A DNA stretch of 8,785 bases, taken from the NCBI GenBank assembly GCA_016282455.1, contig JAEEKM010000056.1, positions 1-8,785 of the forward strand, in the 5' to 3' direction. The DNA comes from Treponema sp. (GTDB lineage Bacteria > Spirochaetota > Spirochaetia > Treponematales > Treponemataceae). Positions 4,693-8,785 of the stretch are shown in pieces. The notes under the pieces were generated by a model. That model ran no database searches, was not told where the DNA came from, and saw only the letters and a list, made by a program, of their open reading frames with translations. Both the position numbers and the translations under genes were made by a program. How positions within the stretch are numbered: position 1 is the stretch's first letter; every line of letters starts with the position of its first letter.

Positions 4693-6768
4693 ATGCATAG
4701 CCTACAGTTTAAGCTAATGGTCATGGTTCTTGTAATTGTTCTATTTTCGAACATTGCACTTGGAATTACAGCAAGAATCGTAGCAACATCTTCTCTCTCC
4801 GATGCCGTTGTCCAGACGATGGAAACAAATACCCGTGATATTTCCAATCAGGTGAGCAGCATCAGGGAAAAACAGTTCCGCTTTCTTGAGGGAATTGCAA
4901 ATCTTCCTTCTATTAAAAGTGATGAATATTCTCTCCGCGAAAAAACAGATTTTATTATGGGAATCTGGTCAGTGTCGCCGGAGTATGCGGCAATTTCTTT
5001 TGTAAATAAAGAAGGTTATTCCTACCACGAAAATGGCACTCTCTTAAACAACATAGATCAGGATTACGTTCAGGAAGCTCTTTCCGGAAACTATTATTCA
5101 AGTGAACCGGAGATGAGCAATGTGCTGGGATCTGTAATGCAGTACTACTCAGTTCCTGTTTATAATTCTGAGCACAAGATTATTGGTGCCATACTTGCAA
5201 TTGTAAACGGTGACGCACTTTCCAATATGGTTACAGAAATCACTGTCGGAAAAGAATCTCATCCGATTGTGGTAAGCCGCAGGAGTGGAAAGGTTATTGC
5301 AAGTTCAGACTTTGATGACGTGCTTAATGAAAAAGAAGTAAAGACCCTCACTAATGAGGCAAACTCTTCTTTATTAAAAACTGCCATGCGTGGTCTTACG
5401 GGAAGCGGTATTTTTACAGACCCCGTGACTAAACAGAAAATGGCAGTTACCTACAGGGGCATTCCAGAATCCCTGTGGAGCGTAATATGTTTTGTTCCTT
5501 ATGATGACTACTATGGTTCCCTTAACCGCATGATAATGATAATGACCTTTACCATGATTGCAACACTGGTGGTCGCCTTCATTGCAAGCGGTACGGTAAT
5601 TGCTCTTTCACTTAAACCCCTTAAGGGCGTAAAAAAATCCATCAGCGGAATTGCAAGCGGTAACGCAGACCTTACCCAGAGAATCGTCACAAAATCAAAA
5701 GATGAAATCGGTGACGTGGTACAGGGCTTTAATCAGTTCACGGAAAAATTACAGAGCATAATAAGCGGTGTAAAAGATTCAAAGAAAAATCTCGGCATTG
5801 CAGGAGATGACCTTAGTGCAAGTACGGAAGATACAATTTCTTCCATTACAGAAATTCTTGCAAACATTGAGTCCGTTCATTCACAGATTGCAAACCAGGT
5901 AAGCAGCGTAAATCAAACTGCCGGTGCTGTAAATGAGATAGCCTCAAACATTGAGTCCCTTGAACAGATGATTTCAAAACAGAGCGACGGAGTGCATGAT
6001 GCTTCTTCTGCCGTTGAACAGATGATTGGAAACATTGGTTCTGTAAATGCCTCCATGGAAAAAATGAGTGCTTCTTTTGAAGAACTTTCAAAGAGTGCCC
6101 TGCAGGGTTCAGAAATCCAGCACGATGTAAATGACAGAATCGAGCAGATCAAGGAACTTTCAGAAACACTTCAGGAAGCAAATACTGCCATTGCCGCCAT
6201 TGCAGAACAGACAAATCTTCTTGCAATGAATGCCGCCATTGAGGCCGCCCACGCAGGTGAAGCAGGAAAAGGATTCTCTGTTGTGGCAGATGAAATCCGT
6301 AAACTTTCAGAAACTTCCGGTGCCCAGTCAAAAACAATCGGTGAGGAACTTACCAGCATTCAGAATTCAATAGAAGGAGTGGTGGAAGCCTCCCTCCAGT
6401 CAAGTAATGCTTTCCAGACGGTGGCAAGAAAAATTTCGGAGACAGATGCACTTGTTCATCAGGTTAAAGCTGCAATGGATGAACAGAACGAAGGTTCAAG
6501 GCAGATTTCACAGGTGCTTCACAACATGAATGATTCTACCATAGAGGTGCGCAATGCTTCTGTAGAAATGTCCGAAGGCAACAAGGCGATTCTTGACGAA
6601 GTGAGAAACCTTCAGGATGCAACGCTTGCAATGAAGGGCAGCATGGAAGAAATGAGTGCGGGTGCCAGAAAAATAAATGAGACTGGTTCTGCACTTTCCG
6701 GTATTGCAGAAAAAATGAGGGAGTCCATTAACGAAATAGGACTTCAGATAGATCAGTTTAAGGTTTAG
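4693..6768 (+). CDS. Methyl-accepting chemotaxis protein with double-Cache sensor, 691 aa
   Basis: Transmembrane chemoreceptor that passes ligand state to the CheA kinase and CheW in the polar array. Domains seen: TM1 about 8-27; extracytoplasmic dCache-type sensor about 30-278 (distal lobe with A-I-S-F-V-N-K-E-G and D-Q-D-Y-V-Q-E-A-L-S-G, proximal lobe with S-G-K-V-I-A-S-S, closing with W-S-V-I-C-F-V-P near the membrane); TM2 about 280-303; HAMP about 303-356 with the usual Pro (K308-P309-L310); then a long signalling coiled coil. The hairpin tip is canonical, A-E-Q-T-N-L-L-A-M-N (E505) followed by N-A-A-I-E-A-A-H-A-G-E-A-G. It ends in Q-I-D-Q-F-K-V with no CheR/CheB-tethering pentapeptide (such as N-W-E-T-F). 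The ligand cannot be named. The tip is similar in protein to the next receptor but differs at many synonymous positions, so the pair is not a recent duplication. Confidence 0.97.
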   Translation: MHSLQFKLMVMVLVIVLFSNIALGITARIVATSSLSDAVVQTMETNTRDISNQVSSIREKQFRFLEGIANLPSIKSDEYSLREKTDFIMGIWSVSPEYAAISFVNKEGYSYHENGTLLNNIDQDYVQEALSGNYYSSEPEMSNVLGSVMQYYSVPVYNSEHKIIGAILAIVNGDALSNMVTEITVGKESHPIVVSRRSGKVIASSDFDDVLNEKEVKTLTNEANSSLLKTAMRGLTGSGIFTDPVTKQKMAVTYRGIPESLWSVICFVPYDDYYGSLNRMIMIMTFTMIATLVVAFIASGTVIALSLKPLKGVKKSISGIASGNADLTQRIVTKSKDEIGDVVQGFNQFTEKLQSIISGVKDSKKNLGIAGDDLSASTEDTISSITEILANIESVHSQIANQVSSVNQTAGAVNEIASNIESLEQMISKQSDGVHDASSAVEQMIGNIGSVNASMEKMSASFEELSKSALQGSEIQHDVNDRIEQIKELSETLQEANTAIAAIAEQTNLLAMNAAIEAAHAGEAGKGFSVVADEIRKLSETSGAQSKTIGEELTSIQNSIEGVVEASLQSSNAFQTVARKISETDALVHQVKAAMDEQNEGSRQISQVLHNMNDSTIEVRNASVEMSEGNKAILDEVRNLQDATLAMKGSMEEMSAGARKINETGSALSGIAEKMRESINEIGLQIDQFKV

Positions 6769-6781
6769 GATTTTAACTTCT

Positions 6782-6787
6782 AGGAGG
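6782..6787 (+). promoter_or_regulatory. Strong Shine-Dalgarno of the second chemoreceptor
   Basis: AGGAGG ends 5 nt before the ATG at 6793. It lies in the 24-bp gap after the first receptor's stop codon; the gap holds no promoter or terminator, so the two genes are read as one transcript. Confidence 0.85.
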
Positions 6788-6792
6788 AGCCA

Positions 6793-8785
6793 ATGAGTAA
6801 TCAGACCGTAAAGAACAGTAATTTCATAACGTCCAGTATAAAAAGACAGCTCGCAGTGAGCATTGGTTTAGTTCTCTTTGGAATGCTTGCCGTTTGTGCC
6901 GCATTTACAGTACACGTTGTTTCAAAGGGCGTGCGTGGTTTAACTGATTCTTACATGTCACAGACCGGTTATTATTATGCCGAGAGTGTAAAGGGAATTC
7001 TGCAGAATGAGTTTGACACCTGTGCCACAATTCAGACAGTTTTTGCATCTCTTGATTCAATGCCTGCAGAAGACCGCCGTGATTTTGTAAATGACCTTCT
7101 AAGGGAAACACTCGAAAAAAATAAGTCTTATGTAGATACCTGGTGTGTGTGGGAACCCAATGCCCTTGACGGACTTGATGCCCGCTATGCCAACACAAAG
7201 TACCACGACTCTACCGGACGCTGTATTCCTTACTGGACCCGTTCTGCCAGCGGAATTGACTGCGTTGAACTTACAGATTATGAAGACGGCTTCTGGTATT
7301 TGAATCCGCTTAAAAGTCCTACGGGAATTCTTATTGAACCAAACCTTTACGAAATTGACGGACAGATGATGTGGGTTTGCGGAGTTGCCTTCCCCATCCC
7401 CGGAAAAAACGGCGGTAAGCCCCTTGGAGTAGTGGGACTTGATATTGCACTTTCAGATCTTTCTGCAATGCTTAAACAGGCAGATGTAATGGGTTCAGGT
7501 TACCTCTCCCTTCTCTCTGACGGTGGCCTTATTGCAGTAGATGCAGACTCATCCCAGGAAGGTAATGTTTTTGAAGCTATGTCACATGGTGCAACTGCAA
7601 AACTCTTTGCAAAAAGCCGTGAAAACCTTGGTCAGTTTACCTTTAATCAGGAAACCAATGGAAAAAATTATGTAAAGCTTTACACTCCCATAAAAGTACA
7701 GGATGCTTCTGAAACCTGGTTTGTCGGAGTGAATGTTCCTTCTTCCGAACTTGCAAGCAACACAAAAGCAATTTCTGCAATAATGATTATTGCCTTTTTT
7801 ATAACTCTTGTTGTTGTGGTTGTAGTTGCATACCTTATCATCCGTTCCGTTACAAACGAAATGAACAAGGGTGTAGAAGCAATGAAGAACATTGCCCAGG
7901 GAGACGGTGACCTTACCGTGCGCATGAGAATCAAGAAGATGAATGAACTTGGTTCAATGTACACCTACTTTAACGAGACGATTGAAAAAATTCAGAACTC
8001 AATTTCTGCCGTTAAGAATGAAGCCCAGATAATGCAGGAACAGGGAGAAAATCTTTCTGAAAACATGAGTACAACTGCCGCTTCTGCAAATGAAATTACT
8101 GCCAATATTGACTCTGTAAACAGACAGGTACAGATGCAGGGAAAAAGCGTGCAGGATGCAAATGCTTCCCTTTCTGAAATTAACAGCAGCGTAAAAAATC
8201 TTATTGCAAATATTGAAAACCAGAGTGCCAGTGTGGTAGAATCATCATCTGCAATTGAACAGATGGTTGCAAACATCCGCTCTGTTACAAACATTCTGGA
8301 AAAGAACAGCGTAACCATGACTCAGTTAGAGCAGTCTTCTGAAGTGGGACGTGAGAGCGTTAAAAACTCAGTGGAAGCAACCAAGAAAATTGAAGAGCAG
8401 TCTAAAACATTGCTTGAAGCAAGTAAGGTTATTCAGAATATTGCAAGTCAGACAAACATGCTTGCAATGAATGCTGCGATTGAAGCAGCCCATGCGGGAG
8501 AAGCAGGAAGAGGTTTCTCTGTTGTGGCAGACGAAATCAGAAAACTTGCGGAAGATTCAAACAAGCAGGGTAAGAACATTACCCGTGACCTTAAGACAGT
8601 GCTTGGAAATATTTCCGAAGTGTCAAACAGCACCATTACACTTCAGGAAAAGTTCAATCAGATTTACAACCTTACAAAACTTGTGTCAGAGCAGGAACTT
8701 ACAATTATGAATGCAATGCACGAGCAGAGTGAAGGCGGCGGACAGGTGCTTGAAGCAATGCGCCAGATTAATGACATTACCGTTA
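6793..8785 (+). CDS. Methyl-accepting chemotaxis protein with double-Cache sensor, first 664 residues (3' end outside window)
   Basis: The frame is open from the ATG, fixed by AGGAGG, to the last base, with no stop. Domains: cytoplasmic tail with K17-R18; TM1 about 20-43; dCache-type sensor about 45-325; TM2 about 326-350 with a run of six Val; HAMP about 350-403, lacking the common Pro after TM2; signalling coiled coil with hairpin tip A-S-Q-T-N-M-L-A-M-N (S552-Q553, where the first receptor has E-Q) and then the conserved H-A-G-E-A-G-R-G-F-S-V-V-A-D-E. About 112 residues after the tip are visible. The sensor has a distinctive distal lobe: W-C-V-W-E-P-N (117-123), G-R-C-I-P-Y-W-T-R (142-150), G-F-W-Y (166-169) and E-P-N-L-Y (182-186). 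The Arg of the R-x-W-Y signature described for amino-acid-binding dCache domains is not present at G166-F-W-Y, so an amino-acid ligand is not suggested. It probably forms mixed arrays with the preceding receptor. Confidence 0.97.
   Translation, partial: MSNQTVKNSNFITSSIKRQLAVSIGLVLFGMLAVCAAFTVHVVSKGVRGLTDSYMSQTGYYYAESVKGILQNEFDTCATIQTVFASLDSMPAEDRRDFVNDLLRETLEKNKSYVDTWCVWEPNALDGLDARYANTKYHDSTGRCIPYWTRSASGIDCVELTDYEDGFWYLNPLKSPTGILIEPNLYEIDGQMMWVCGVAFPIPGKNGGKPLGVVGLDIALSDLSAMLKQADVMGSGYLSLLSDGGLIAVDADSSQEGNVFEAMSHGATAKLFAKSRENLGQFTFNQETNGKNYVKLYTPIKVQDASETWFVGVNVPSSELASNTKAISAIMIIAFFITLVVVVVVAYLIIRSVTNEMNKGVEAMKNIAQGDGDLTVRMRIKKMNELGSMYTYFNETIEKIQNSISAVKNEAQIMQEQGENLSENMSTTAASANEITANIDSVNRQVQMQGKSVQDANASLSEINSSVKNLIANIENQSASVVESSSAIEQMVANIRSVTNILEKNSVTMTQLEQSSEVGRESVKNSVEATKKIEEQSKTLLEASKVIQNIASQTNMLAMNAAIEAAHAGEAGRGFSVVADEIRKLAEDSNKQGKNITRDLKTVLGNISEVSNSTITLQEKFNQIYNLTKLVSEQELTIMNAMHEQSEGGGQVLEAMRQINDITV

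Noticed and set aside
6171..6359. Minus-strand frame opposite the first receptor's hairpin tip, with a similar one at 8448-8636
   Set aside because: The two antisense peptides resemble each other only because the sense strand encodes the conserved chemoreceptor tip; these are common shadow frames.
8440..8460. S-Q-T-N in place of E-Q-T-N at the second receptor tip as a sign of a broken receptor
   Set aside because: This variant is frequent in functional chemoreceptors and the rest of the tip is intact.

Overview
The window looks like chromosomal DNA from a spirochaete, most probably a gut or rumen-type Treponema. The reasons are two proteins with lipoprotein signal peptides (one with a relaxed lipobox, typical of spirochaetes), two large chemoreceptors in tandem whose signalling tips carry the variant N-A-A-I-E-A-A-H-A-G-E-A-G, and moderate-to-low GC with A/T-rich intergenic DNA. 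The genus is inferred from sequence style, not from a database match.

Layout, all genes on the + strand. (1) 1-909: the 3' part of an unrecognised acidic, probably exported protein. (2) 921-967: a long, nearly continuous hairpin in front of a tiny lipoprotein gene (986-1126), which ends in an unusually long terminator hairpin (1145-1203). (3) 1204-1768: noncoding DNA holding a second U-tract hairpin (1299-1323), a candidate small RNA ending in a strong terminator (1346-1462), and two tandem copies (1478-1602, 1603-1732) of a highly foldable repeat with compensatory base changes between copies. (4) 1733-1761: a near-consensus extended -10 promoter sitting so close to the next ATG that the mRNA should be leaderless. 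(5) 1769-4648: a 959-residue M16 (pitrilysin/insulinase family) zinc metalloprotease lipoprotein. (6) 4645-4673: a second good promoter overlapping the protease stop codon, driving two methyl-accepting chemotaxis proteins (4693-6768 complete; 6793-8785 cut by the window end) that are 24 bp apart and probably cotranscribed.

The two receptors have the same plan: TM1, extracytoplasmic double-Cache sensor, TM2, HAMP, signalling hairpin. Their sensors are unrelated at sequence level, so they probably feed different ligands into the same CheA/CheW array. The protease is adjacent, but nothing in the sequence shows a functional link to chemotaxis.

I see no convincing new multi-gene system. The most interesting material is in the noncoding 0.64 kb: the structured tandem repeat, the orphan RNA candidate, and the two RNA-level peculiarities at the lipoprotein (hairpin able to swap with a Shine-Dalgarno-masking pairing) and at the protease (leaderless start).
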